Positions 1 to 6,511 of a stretch of DNA of 10,582 nucleotides are shown here, one piece after another. The position numbers were made by a program, and so were the translations under genes. The notes below the pieces were generated by a model that was not told where the DNA came from, made no database searches, and saw only the letters and a program-made list of their open reading frames with translations. This DNA is from an uncultured Ruminococcus sp. (GTDB lineage Bacteria; Bacillota; Clostridia; Oscillospirales; Ruminococcaceae): positions 1 to 10,582 of the forward strand of contig CAMWLD010000047.1 of assembly GCA_947175005.1 (NCBI GenBank), read 5' to 3'. Each line of letters begins with the position of its first letter. The stretch's first letter is position 1.

Positions 1-3
1 CAT

Positions 4-855
4 ATGGAGCTTCCGATAAACCTTGAAAGCGCTGTAACGGGCTTTGGGGTCACAAAAAATTTTATTTATTGTTTATGCAAAAAAACAATTTATAAGATCG
101 ACAAAGAGTCCAAAACAATTGCATACAAAAAGGAAATATTTGAAAAGGACGGGGCGGCAAGGATACTCACTGCCGATGAAAACCGTATCTATATAAGTGA
201 TTTCTGCACGTTGTATATTCTGGGCGGGGAGGGACTTGAGGTTATCGGCAAATGGAGGCTCGGAGAGGACCTAAGCTCGGATATTTGCGGAATGACTGTA
301 GATGATAAAAAAATTTACTGTTCTGTAAGGAACGGAAAGCTTGTGACTGTTGACAAAGGCTCTTTTGAAAAAAAAGAGTATAATATTTCCGACGCAAGTA
401 TGTGGAGATTAAAGGTATATGAAAATTTCCTGCTGTGCGGTACGGTGAACGGGCAGTTACTGCTGCTGGACAGAGACAATATGTCGGCAGTGAAAAAAAT
501 GACCTTGGGCAGGCAAAATGTAAGAAGTTTGTTTGTGAGCGGGTCGACATTATATGCTGCGTGCCAGGATAAAAAGCTTTTTAAGATAGACCTGAAAAAA
601 TTTGCAATAACCTGTTTTCAGAAAAATGTGCATAAGAAAATGTTTGACTGCGCAGGGGTGTACAACAGTATGTTAGTGACGGTTTCCCACCCTTGCAGCG
701 AAATTGCTTTATGGGATATGGATACCCTTGAAAAAAGAAATGAAATACATACGCCCCTAAGTCTAAGCGGAGACACCTTTATTGAAGAGGATAGATTATA
801 TATGACCTCCCGAAACATTGAGGGAGTGGGTATGATCTGTTTGAATTTGGTTTAG
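4..855 (+). CDS. Beta-propeller-like (WD40/PQQ-type) repeat protein, possibly 5'-partial
   Basis: A 283-residue reading frame with no signal peptide or membrane segment. It is built of short beta-rich repeats of the form 'xxIYxxxxxxxIYKID' and 'LLxGTxNGQLLLLDRDN', followed by 'LYAACQDKKLFKIDLKK' and 'EIALWDMDTLEKR'. This is the usual look of WD40 or PQQ-like propeller blades, with about six or seven blades if evenly spaced. No catalytic motif is visible, so a binding or scaffold role in the cytoplasm is inference. The frame is open to base 1 (a His codon precedes the ATG) and no ribosome binding site can be seen, so the true start may lie outside the window. It ends about 100 bp before the M23 gene on the same strand, with an AT-rich palindrome in between. 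Confidence 0.7.
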   Translation: MELPINLESAVTGFGVTKNFIYCLCKKTIYKIDKESKTIAYKKEIFEKDGAARILTADENRIYISDFCTLYILGGEGLEVIGKWRLGEDLSSDICGMTVDDKKIYCSVRNGKLVTVDKGSFEKKEYNISDASMWRLKVYENFLLCGTVNGQLLLLDRDNMSAVKKMTLGRQNVRSLFVSGSTLYAACQDKKLFKIDLKKFAITCFQKNVHKKMFDCAGVYNSMLVTVSHPCSEIALWDMDTLEKRNEIHTPLSLSGDTFIEEDRLYMTSRNIEGVGMICLNLV

Positions 856-872
856 TTGTCAGCCGTTAAAAT

Positions 873-899
873 AAAAATTACATAATTTATGTGATTTTT
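873..899. terminator. AT-rich palindrome after the propeller gene, possible weak terminator
   Basis: Two 13-nt arms (873-885 and 887-899) are complementary except for one position that is a G-U pair. The left arm starts with five A and the right arm ends with five T. An A-tract/stem/T-tract arrangement could terminate in either direction, but the stem is AT-rich and has almost no loop, so efficiency is doubtful. Confidence 0.3.
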
Positions 900-953
900 C
901 AGGCGGCAGATTTGTTATTTATAGTTATTACCCAAAAGGAAAGGACGTAAAAA

Positions 954-2330
954 ATGAAAAGAAAAAATTTTATGAAAATATGCGCGTTATCCCTTGCTTG
1001 TGTAATGTCTATGGGGATAGGCTTCGGCAATGCGGGCGCTACGGAGCTGGAGGACGAGATCGCTGCTCTGGAGCAGAAGCAGAGAGAGCTTTCCTATGAG
1101 CGTGAGAGAGTGGAGCAGTCCTTAAAGGACGCTAAGGAAAATATTGAGCTTAGCGAGCAATACATGGAACAGTATGAGAAAAAAATGGAACTCCAAGAGG
1201 AAGAGATCGCCAACATTGAAGATCAGATCGCTCTTTTACAGGTGGACATTGACGAGCTGGGTGTCAAGATCACTGCCAAAGAAGCGGAGATAAACGAGGG
1301 TATTGAGGATTTTAAAAAACGTTTGCGGGCTATGTATATGAACGGCAGCGACAGCCTTGCTTCGATATTGGTGGGTTCTTCGGATTTTTATGATATTCTG
1401 GCGAGGACAGAGCTTATGGAAAATATGTCCCGCCATGACAATGAAATGATAGACGATCTTACGGGAAAGATCGGTGAGCTTAATCTGCAAAAGGCGGACA
1501 TGGAGCTGCGTTTGACGGAGCAGCAGGAAAAGAAAGCCCAGGCGGAAAATGTGCTTGTGGAGCTGCGGGAAACATATGCAAACCATGAGCAGACAAAGGA
1601 ATGGTATGAAAATCAGGCGGAGGCTAACAGACAGCGGACGGCTGAAATGGAGATAGAAGAGGCGCAGAACGAGGAGGCTTTGCAGGAATTTATCCGCCGC
1701 CGTCAGGCTGAGCTGGAGGAGCAGCGCAGGCGTGAGGAAGAAGAGCGGAAACGCAAGGAAGAGGAAGAACGCCAGCGTAAGGAAGAGGAGGAACGTCAGC
1801 GGAAAGAGGAAGAGGAACGGAAACGTCTGGAGGCCGAGGCTGCGGGCGTGGAATATGTTCCCGAGGACGTTGACAGCGAGCCCGAACCGGAGCCGGAGGA
1901 TACATACAAATATGCCACGGGAGCTTCCGAGGGCTTTATATGGCCTGTGCCTACGGTGAGAAACATCACCGACGGATACGGTTCGAGATATATTGTGGAG
2001 ACCGGCAAGAACGATTTCCACAAGGGCATTGACATAAACAAGCCCAACTGCGCCGGGGAAACTATTGTCGCCTCCGCCTCGGGAACGGTTATCACCGCTT
2101 CCAACACAGGCAACGGCTACGGCATTCATGTGGTGATAGACCACGGGGACAAGATTGCGACGTTATACGGGCATATGTCCAGCTGCTGCGTTAATGTTGG
2201 AGATGAGGTCGTACAGGGGCAGACTATCGGATATATCGGCTGCACGGGTATGGCTTTCGGAAATCACTGCCATTTTGAGGTGCGCTTGAACGGTCAGCAC
2301 ACAGACCCGTTCAATTATGTAAGTATGTAA
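954..2330 (+). CDS. Secreted coiled-coil M23 (LytM-domain) peptidoglycan hydrolase / hydrolase activator
   Basis: A 458-residue exported cell-wall protein, preceded by AAAGGAAAGGA 6 nt upstream of the ATG. Residues 1-30 form a signal peptide (MKRKNFMK, hydrophobic core, cleavage near AGA/T). Residues 31-255 are a long heptad-rich coiled coil of the EnvC/PcsB type. Residues ~255-295 are an extremely charged stretch of Arg/Lys/Glu repeats, followed by an acidic Pro/Glu linker (~302-316). Residues ~328-458 are the LytM/M23 domain. Zinc ligands are all present: H356 and D360 (HKGID) and H440 (NHCH), with catalytic-type H407 (LYGH) and H438. An intact zinc site suggests an active endopeptidase rather than a dead activator. 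In Firmicutes such proteins often work with FtsEX and lie near S41 proteases; an S41 homologue lies 0.8 kb downstream, but FtsEX is not visible here. Confidence 0.92.
   Translation: MKRKNFMKICALSLACVMSMGIGFGNAGATELEDEIAALEQKQRELSYERERVEQSLKDAKENIELSEQYMEQYEKKMELQEEEIANIEDQIALLQVDIDELGVKITAKEAEINEGIEDFKKRLRAMYMNGSDSLASILVGSSDFYDILARTELMENMSRHDNEMIDDLTGKIGELNLQKADMELRLTEQQEKKAQAENVLVELRETYANHEQTKEWYENQAEANRQRTAEMEIEEAQNEEALQEFIRRRQAELEEQRRREEEERKRKEEEERQRKEEEERQRKEEEERKRLEAEAAGVEYVPEDVDSEPEPEPEDTYKYATGASEGFIWPVPTVRNITDGYGSRYIVETGKNDFHKGIDINKPNCAGETIVASASGTVITASNTGNGYGIHVVIDHGDKIATLYGHMSSCCVNVGDEVVQGQTIGYIGCTGMAFGNHCHFEVRLNGQHTDPFNYVSM
1731..1829 (+). repeat. In-frame tandem repeat coding for (R-x-R-K-E-E-E-E) units
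   Basis: About four 24-nt units encode an 8-residue Arg/Lys/Glu motif (RQRKEEEE and variants) between the coiled coil and the LytM domain of the M23 protein. The units differ at several third positions, so the repeat is partly diverged rather than freshly expanded. It probably forms a long single charged helix acting as a spacer. Confidence 0.75.
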
Positions 2331-2340
2331 CCGGAGGCTG

Positions 2341-2434
2341 GAGGTTAGGGGGCTAGAGGCTAGAAAAGTGTTGTTGCAGGATATTTTACAGCAAAGTTTT
2401 GCTGTTTCCTGCCTATAGCTTTCTAGCCTCTAAC
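2341..2434. repeat. Intergenic inverted-repeat element (nested hairpin)
   Basis: Outer arms of 15 nt (2352-2366 and 2420-2434, core GGCTAGAAA/TTTCTAGCC) match with one G-T pair. Inside lie GCAGGA/TCCTGC (2376-2381, 2407-2412) and the tight hairpin ACAGCAAA-GT-TTTGCTGT (2388-2405). The word CTAGAGG is repeated within and around the arms. This looks like a small dispersed palindromic element between the M23 and phosphoesterase genes. It has no T-tract right after the stem, so it is not a typical terminator. Confidence 0.5.
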
Positions 2435-2509
2435 TTATAGCTTCTATTAGCGCAGGGAGCTTCTTGCTTCTTGCCTCTGATTTTCTTGCATATAATGGGG
2501 AATATAAAT

Positions 2510-3055
2510 ATGTCGAAATTTTATATAGCCGACCTGCATTTGGGGCATGATAATGTTATAAAGCATGACGGCAGACCTTTTAAGGACTGCGAAGAAATGC
2601 GGAAGGTTTTGGTGAAAAACTGGAATAATGCTGTGACGTATAATGATGAGGTGTATATTTTGGGGGATTTTGCATGGAAAAATGCGGTGGGGCTGGAGGT
2701 TCTCGGAGAACTTACGGGCAGGAAGTTTCTGATAATGGGCAACCATGACAAGCCCACAACGGAAATGAAAGCTTACTTTGAGTGGGTCAAGGATTATGAG
2801 GTTATAAATGATGACGGGGTGGAGGTAGTGATGTGTCATTATCCCATTGCTCACTGGTACAATCAGTTCCGTGGGGCGGTGCATTTATACGGTCATGTTC
2901 ACAATAATGCGGATCATCTGGCATTTCTGAAATACGGAGAAATATGCAGGGAAATGAACATTCCCTTTGAATGCTACAATGTGGGGTGCATGATAGATTA
3001 TATGGGCTACACGCCAAGGAGACTGGAAGAAATAAGATGTTTCGGGAGGGTTTGA
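2510..3055 (+). CDS. Calcineurin-like metallophosphoesterase
   Basis: A 181-residue cytoplasmic two-metal phosphoesterase. The motifs appear in family order: D8-x-H10 in IADLHLGH, GD53 in YILGDF, GNHD at N78/H79, H110 in MCHYP, and GHVH with H129 and H131. All metal ligands are therefore present. The family hydrolyses phosphomono- or phosphodiesters; the substrate cannot be told from sequence. The compact 180-residue form resembles small predicted phosphoesterases also common in phages. I chose ATG 2510 because the protein then starts MSKFYIADLH directly at motif I. The frame extends upstream to a TTG at 2471 and an ATG at 2495, but the added residues look like intergenic DNA. GGGGA at 2497-2501 is a modest ribosome binding site. 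Its last Val codon and stop lie inside the first copy of the 79-bp repeat. Confidence 0.88.
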   Translation: MSKFYIADLHLGHDNVIKHDGRPFKDCEEMRKVLVKNWNNAVTYNDEVYILGDFAWKNAVGLEVLGELTGRKFLIMGNHDKPTTEMKAYFEWVKDYEVINDDGVEVVMCHYPIAHWYNQFRGAVHLYGHVHNNADHLAFLKYGEICREMNIPFECYNVGCMIDYMGYTPRRLEEIRCFGRV

Positions 3056-3128
3056 AGGTTATAGGAAATCCCCTAAGTCTCAATGTATTTTTGGTGTGCA
3101 AAATTAAGTAAAGGAGCTCAAAAAAATG
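3050..3128 (+). repeat. 79-bp dispersed leader repeat, copy 1 (before the S41 gene)
   Basis: Aligned without gaps to 9316-9394, this segment has 7 mismatches in 79 positions. It begins with the last sense codon and stop of the phosphoesterase gene and runs through the ribosome binding site AAAGGAGCTC to the ATG of the next gene. Similarity stops sharply at both edges: upstream base G/A, downstream AAA/GAT. Confidence 0.9.
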
Positions 3129-4340
3129 AAAAAAATTCCTATAGGGGCTACGATAGGGCTTATGGCGATAACTGCGGCTGTTACGTTTGTTGTGACGGGC
3201 AATTTTACGCTGGAGAGGTTCAACGAGAAGATTCGCAGCACCAGTGAAAAGCAGGAATTCTACAGCAAGCTGTCGGAGATAGACAACTATATCCGCACTC
3301 ATTTTATAGGGGAGATAGACGAGACTGCTCTTATTGACGGCATGGTGAACGGCTACATTGACGGGGTGGGCGACCCGTTGGCGGAGTGCATTACGGCGGA
3401 GGAATATGCCCTGCGTTTGGAGAGTCAGACGGGAGTCACGGACGGGCTGGGGTTTGAATGCGAGAAAGAGACAGGCGGATATATTCTGATAACGGAGATA
3501 ATCCCCGGAGGGTCTGCGGAGGAATCGGGCCTTTTGGCTGGGGATATTATAACGGCGGTGAACAATACGGACGTTATTGCCTTTGCGGGGGGATATGACG
3601 AGGCGGTGTCCCTTTTCCACTGCGATGAGGGAACGAGGGTAAAGCTTTATGTCAAGCGCACAGATGAGAACGGCAGCAATGATTTTATAACCTATGATGT
3701 TATTTCCATGCGGTCGGAAATTGCGACGGTGTCGGGGAAGAATATTGATGATATTGGATTTATCCGTATTTCGTCATTTACCGACTGCACTTCCGCACAG
3801 CTGAAGGCGACATTGGACGAGCTTATTTCAAATGGGGCTAAGGGGCTTATATTTGATCTGCGGGGGTGTTCCTTCGGGTCGGTGGAGGCTGCGGGAGAGT
3901 GTCTTGACCATATTTTGGGGGCGGGAGATGTAGTTAAGGCGGAGTACAAGAGCGGCACTGTGGAGACTGTTATCACCTGCACGGAGGCGGAAAACCTTAA
4001 AATGCCCATGTCGGTCATTGTGAATCGTGGCACTTCGGGGGCGGCGGAGATATTTGCTCTTGCTTTGTCGGACAGCGGCAAGGCGCACATTATCGGCAAA
4101 GCAACGGCCGGGCGGGGGTATATGCAGTCGGCTTACACCTGCTCGGACGGGTCGGTGGTCATGCTTTCTACGGCAAAGCTGCTGACAAGCTCGGGTACGG
4201 AGTTCAACGGGGTAGGCATTCGCCCGGAATTTGATGTTTCGCTGGGTGAGGACGTGGATTTCCTGCACCTTTCTACGGAGGCGGCTTTGCTTACGGACGC
4301 GCAGCTTATCAAGGCTATGGAAGTCACGGTTGTAAATTAA
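3126..4340 (+). CDS. PDZ-S41 family (CtpA/CtpB-like) protease homologue with altered catalytic dyad
   Basis: A 404-residue membrane-anchored protein, AAAGGAG 10 nt before the ATG. Residues ~5-26 are an uncleaved signal anchor, ~40-100 an N-terminal helical segment ending in 'DPLAECITAEEY', ~103-195 a PDZ domain (GLGFE...AGDIITAVN) and ~205-375 the S41 core (IGFIRISSFT, LIFDLRG, VIVNRGTSGAAEIF, GKATAGRGYMQ). S41 proteases of the CtpA/Prc type cut extracytoplasmic substrates using a Ser in T-A-S-A-S/A-E and a Lys 25 residues later in TFGKG. Here those two positions are Gly305 and Arg330. Ser304 and Lys325 are nearby but out of register. The protein may be a pseudoprotease, or it may use shifted residues. 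CtpB-type proteases in spore formers regulate cell-wall or sigma-factor pathways; that role is inference only. It is followed by a terminator. Confidence 0.88.
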   Translation: MKKIPIGATIGLMAITAAVTFVVTGNFTLERFNEKIRSTSEKQEFYSKLSEIDNYIRTHFIGEIDETALIDGMVNGYIDGVGDPLAECITAEEYALRLESQTGVTDGLGFECEKETGGYILITEIIPGGSAEESGLLAGDIITAVNNTDVIAFAGGYDEAVSLFHCDEGTRVKLYVKRTDENGSNDFITYDVISMRSEIATVSGKNIDDIGFIRISSFTDCTSAQLKATLDELISNGAKGLIFDLRGCSFGSVEAAGECLDHILGAGDVVKAEYKSGTVETVITCTEAENLKMPMSVIVNRGTSGAAEIFALALSDSGKAHIIGKATAGRGYMQSAYTCSDGSVVMLSTAKLLTSSGTEFNGVGIRPEFDVSLGEDVDFLHLSTEAALLTDAQLIKAMEVTVVN

Positions 4341-4363
4341 TGAGTTTATATATTGATGTTCGG

Positions 4364-4390
4364 GGGAATGCCTGTAGGGCATTCCCTTTT
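4364..4390 (+). terminator. Rho-independent terminator after the S41 gene
   Basis: A perfect 9-bp GC-rich stem, GGGAATGCC (4364-4372) and GGCATTCCC (4378-4386), with a 5-nt loop TGTAG, followed directly by TTTT. It lies 24 bp after the S41 stop codon and ends the first gene block. Confidence 0.85.
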
Positions 4391-4435
4391 GCCTGTGCGG
4401 TGTTCCCCTGTTGATTTTAGGCTATGGGTGGGGCG

Positions 4436-4462
4436 GTCTCTCCCCTGTTTGGGAGATGAGAC
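4436..4462 (+). other. Imperfect hairpin in the intergenic region upstream of the membrane-protein operon
   Basis: GTCTC-TCCC (4436-4444) pairs with GGGA and GAGAC (4451-4454, 4458-4462) around the loop CTGTTT, with a 3-nt bulge (GAT). There is no T-tract. Apart from this hairpin, the terminator, the direct repeats and the promoter, I see no gene between 4341 and 4656. Confidence 0.3.
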
Positions 4463-4521
4463 TGTGTGAAATGGAGCAGTAAAGTTGCATAGTGCAGATT
4501 ACACCGATGTTAATAGAAAAT

Positions 4522-4556
4522 TATGTGCAAATAAGAGAAACGGTAGTATGTGCAAA
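4522..4556 (+). promoter_or_regulatory. Pair of 10-bp direct repeats upstream of a promoter (possible operator)
   Basis: TATGTGCAAA occurs exactly at 4522-4531 and again at 4547-4556, a 25-bp period. The second copy runs into the small palindrome GCAAAA-ATA-TTTTGC (4552-4566), which ends 9 bp before the -35 box at 4576. Position and spacing suit a transcription factor site, but the factor is unknown. Confidence 0.4.
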
Positions 4557-4575
4557 AATATTTTGCGGAAAGCTA

Positions 4576-4604
4576 TTGACAAATGCGGGAATTTATGCTA
4601 TAAT
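4576..4604 (+). promoter_or_regulatory. Consensus sigma-A promoter with extended -10
   Basis: TTGACA (4576-4581), a 17-bp spacer and TATAAT (4599-4604), with TGC directly before the -10 as an extended element. All twelve hexamer bases match the vegetative consensus. Transcription would start near 4611 and run into the membrane-protein gene at 4657. Confidence 0.9.
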
Positions 4605-4656
4605 TTTATTATGGAGCAGCTGTGGACTGTGAAAACGGATAAGGAGCGTATTTTTT

Positions 4657-4986
4657 ATGATAGAAAATGTTGATGTGGTCAGCTTCGGTTGGTGGTATGA
4701 GATAATACTGGTTATGCTGTCGCTGGTGGTGATAGTGGACGGTGTGAGCATTACAAAAACTATGTCGGGTGAGCTTGAGGATAAAAGGGAATATGCGGAG
4801 CTTTGCGTGAAATATCTGAAGCTGCTTATGTGCGTTATGGCGGGGGGATTTTTTCTGCTGGTGGCGTTTACTTACGGGTATGACACGGTGACCTCGGCCA
4901 TTCACGGGATATTGGGGGGGCTGCTTATTTTAGACGCGCTGGTGAGTCTGGTAATTAAGCTGAGATACGGGAGACGGCACAGGTGA
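4657..4986 (+). CDS. Small membrane protein with three predicted transmembrane helices, unknown function
   Basis: A 109-residue protein with hydrophobic helices at about 12-32, 53-72 and 79-101. A charged loop (GELEDKREYAEL) lies after the first helix, and the C-terminus is basic (KLRYGRRHR), so the tail is probably cytoplasmic. I do not recognise a family. AAGGAG at 4640-4645 gives an 11-nt spacing to the ATG. It is the first gene after the consensus promoter at 4576-4604. Its stop overlaps the GTG start of the acetyltransferase gene by 4 nt (GTGA), which implies translational coupling. Confidence 0.8.
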   Translation: MIENVDVVSFGWWYEIILVMLSLVVIVDGVSITKTMSGELEDKREYAELCVKYLKLLMCVMAGGFFLLVAFTYGYDTVTSAIHGILGGLLILDALVSLVIKLRYGRRHR

Positions 4987-5456
4987 ATTACGGTATAAGA
5001 AAAATGAAAAAATCGGAATACGGATTGTTAGCCGATTTTTTGTATGATGCGATATTTGTTCCCGAGGGAATGGAAGCGCCTCCGAGGGAGATCATAAACC
5101 GCCCGGAATTGCAGGTTTATATTGCGGATTTCGGAAAGCATAGAGGCGATCACTGCCTTGGGGCGTATGTTTCCGATGAGATCATCGGGGCTGTATGGGT
5201 GCGCATTATGAATGATTACGGGCATATTGATGATGAGACGCCCTCATTTGCGATTTCAGTACACAAGGAATACAGGGGTAAAGGCATTGGCACGGCGTTA
5301 ATTAGGGCAATGCTGAGACTGCTGAAAGAAGAGGGGTACAGGCAAGCCTCCCTTGCGGTTCAGAAAGAAAATTATGCTGTGAAAATGTACAGGGGGTTGG
5401 GGTTTGAGACGGTGAATGAAAATGAGGAAGAATACATAATGGTGTGCAGATTATAG
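4983..5456 (+). CDS. GNAT family N-acetyltransferase
   Basis: A 157-residue cytoplasmic acetyltransferase. The acetyl-CoA pyrophosphate loop (motif A) is plain: ISVHKEYRGKGIGTALI, with R98-G-K-G-I-G103. Motif B follows as ENYAVKMYRGLGF (129-141). The length is typical of single-domain GNAT enzymes of the RimI-like type, which acetylate a protein N-terminus or a small amine; the substrate is not predictable. It starts with GTG at 4983 inside the stop of the preceding gene (overlap GTGA). The only purine-rich sequence upstream is GAGACGGCACAG, so expression probably depends on coupling. Confidence 0.9.
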   Translation: MNYGIRKMKKSEYGLLADFLYDAIFVPEGMEAPPREIINRPELQVYIADFGKHRGDHCLGAYVSDEIIGAVWVRIMNDYGHIDDETPSFAISVHKEYRGKGIGTALIRAMLRLLKEEGYRQASLAVQKENYAVKMYRGLGFETVNENEEEYIMVCRL

Positions 5457-5502
5457 TGCGCTGTTTTTGTTTGTGAAATTATTATGGGAAAGGAGAGGAC
5501 TT

Positions 5503-6216
5503 ATGGGAATAAAGGACAGTATCAAGGGGTTTCTGAAAATGACGGGGCATTATTCGGGGTCGGCTGTGTTTTTAGCGGAGAACGGGTATTGCGATAAGTA
5601 CATTGAGATGTTAAGGGGAGAGCTTGAGACGGCGGGAAAGGCGGCGGATATTGCGCAGGGACAGGCGCTTCTGGCGCAGGGGCTTATGTTTAAGGGGGAG
5701 GTAAAAAAATCGCTTGGGGAATATGAAAAGGTGGATATTGACAGGCTGGGCAGAGACGAGGGGGCGGCGTTTGTGGGGAATTATGCGTTATGTTTATTTT
5801 TGCTGGACAGGCCTCAGAGGATACGTCAGCTGCTTATTGACAGAAACAGAGAGGCGTTTAGCGGGGGCACGCTGATAATGCGGCGGACGGTGGGGATAAG
5901 GGAATATATTGAGAAGCGCTATGAAAATGCGGTGACGGTGTTTTTAAAGCTTTTGAGCGAGCCCGACCCGAGAGTGACGCTTATGGCGGATATTTGTCTT
6001 GTTAAGGCTATGCTAAAGCTGGACATGAGAGAGAGGGCGAAAGAGATAGCGGAGCTGGGGTTTGACAGATACAGGGGCATGGGTGAGATCACTACGGAGG
6101 TGGGAAAGCTTCGGCTTGAAATAAATTCGCAAAAAGGGGTTCGGAAAAATACGGGGAAGAAGAATAAGAAACCTGCTAATAAAAATCAAGCCCTAAAATG
6201 TAAAATTTACAAATAA
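5503..6216 (+). CDS. TPR-like helical repeat protein, unknown function
   Basis: A 237-residue, almost entirely alpha-helical cytoplasmic protein. Repeating helix pairs such as 'AQGQALLAQGLMFKGEVKKSLGEYEKV' (split here by its Gly turns), 'GNYALCLFLLDRPQRIRQLL' and 'CLVKAMLKLDMRERAKEIAE' have the spacing and Ala/Gly/Leu pattern of tetratricopeptide repeats, which usually mediate protein contacts. The last ~25 residues are strongly basic and Lys/Asn-rich and look disordered. I chose ATG 5503 because AAAGGAGAGG lies just upstream; the frame is open to a TTG at 5467 without a comparable site. It is third in the operon begun by the 4657 gene, 46 bp after the acetyltransferase stop. No clear plus-strand terminator follows. 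Confidence 0.75.
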   Translation: MGIKDSIKGFLKMTGHYSGSAVFLAENGYCDKYIEMLRGELETAGKAADIAQGQALLAQGLMFKGEVKKSLGEYEKVDIDRLGRDEGAAFVGNYALCLFLLDRPQRIRQLLIDRNREAFSGGTLIMRRTVGIREYIEKRYENAVTVFLKLLSEPDPRVTLMADICLVKAMLKLDMRERAKEIAELGFDRYRGMGEITTEVGKLRLEINSQKGVRKNTGKKNKKPANKNQALKCKIYK

Positions 6217-6242
6217 TTAACAAATGTAAAAATAGACACAAC

Positions 6243-6266
6243 GAAAAGACCGCCAAAAGCAGTCTT
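6243..6266 (-). terminator. Possible minus-strand terminator
   Basis: Read on the minus strand, AAGACTGC pairs with GCGGTCTT across the loop TTTTG (8 pairs including one U-G), and TT of a short T-rich tail follows. On the plus strand the same stem has a C-A mismatch and no T-tract. It would back up the terminator at 6305-6326. Confidence 0.4.
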
Positions 6267-6304
6267 GGGGCATAAGTAAAATATAAAAATATAATTATAA
6301 AAAT

Positions 6305-6326
6305 ATTTAAAGCAGCCTGACGGCTG
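6305..6326 (-). terminator. Minus-strand terminator of the structured RNA
   Basis: On the minus strand, CAGCC (6326-6322), loop GTCA and GGCTG (6317-6313) are followed by CTTTAAATATTTTTATA. The stem is short but GC-rich, and the run downstream is T/A-rich. It sits right after the GC-rich hairpin at 6341-6327. Confidence 0.5.
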
Positions 6327-6496
6327 TGGGGCTCTGCCCCAAACCCCGAGGTTTATCGCATTACAGGTTTAGCAGAAGGCGTAAATGCGTCATAATACGC
6401 AAAAAGAGCAATACACGATGGTATCACTCTTCTGCTAAACCCCGTATACGGCGCTCTGGTCGCTCCTCAGCGTTGCCATATCCTCCGTTACGGCTG
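6305..6496 (-). ncRNA. Candidate structured small RNA downstream of the IS110 transposase
   Basis: From a predicted start near 6495, a ~190-nt minus-strand RNA would fold, 5' to 3', as follows. CCGUA/UACGG (6493-6489 with 6446-6442) closes a 5' domain. A perfect 13-bp stem GGUUUAGCAGAAG/CUUCUGCUAAACC (6441-6429 with 6378-6366) closes a three-way junction. Its arms are AGUGAUAC/GUAUUGCU (6428-6421 with 6414-6407) and UGCGU/ACGCA (6401-6397 with 6390-6386). Then come AAACC-UCGG-GGUUU (6354-6341), UGGGGC-AGA-GCCCCA (6341-6327, sharing base 6341) and a terminator hairpin. The 6428-6407 arm contains two G-U pairs that would be A-C mismatches on the plus strand, which fixes the sense strand. No protein fits this 321-bp gap. 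It may be an independent RNA gene or, as in IS1111-type elements, an RNA belonging to the element. Confidence 0.55.
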
Positions 6497-6511
6497 AATT
6501 TATGATACCAT
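6418..6511. repeat. 9-bp inverted repeat flanking the RNA 5' domain
   Basis: ATGGTATCA at 6418-6426 and its exact reverse complement TGATACCAT at 6503-6511 enclose the 5' domain of the RNA candidate. The second copy overlaps the minus-strand -10 box, and the first lies in the first arm of the three-way junction. It may be incidental to the promoter sequence, or the outer end of a small mobile unit. Confidence 0.4.

Noticed and set aside
1731..1829. Tandem 24-bp units considered as a CRISPR or other DNA repeat array
   Set aside because: They are in frame, have no unique spacers and encode an R/K/E-rich helix inside the M23 protein.
1236..2144. A 302-codon open frame on the minus strand across the M23 gene
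   Set aside because: It is antisense to a gene with clear signal peptide, coiled coil and LytM motifs. Its translation is low-complexity (runs of Leu/Phe from the Glu/Lys codons) and it has no ribosome binding site.
2802..3620. A 272-codon minus-strand open frame across the phosphoesterase/S41 boundary
   Set aside because: It covers parts of two well-supported plus-strand genes and the 79-bp repeat, and its translation shows no domain. The peptide similarity to the minus-strand frame at 9185-9367 is only the reverse reading of the duplicated leader.
4485..4673. A 62-codon plus-strand frame starting before the consensus promoter
   Set aside because: It begins upstream of the promoter at 4576-4604, runs through it, and overlaps the start of the membrane-protein gene in another frame. 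There is no good ribosome binding site.
6366..6441. The perfect 13-bp inverted repeat as terminal inverted repeats of a small transposon
   Set aside because: The interior forms a three-way junction with strand-specific G-U pairs, and the repeat sits between a promoter and a terminator, so an RNA stem explains it better than transposon ends.
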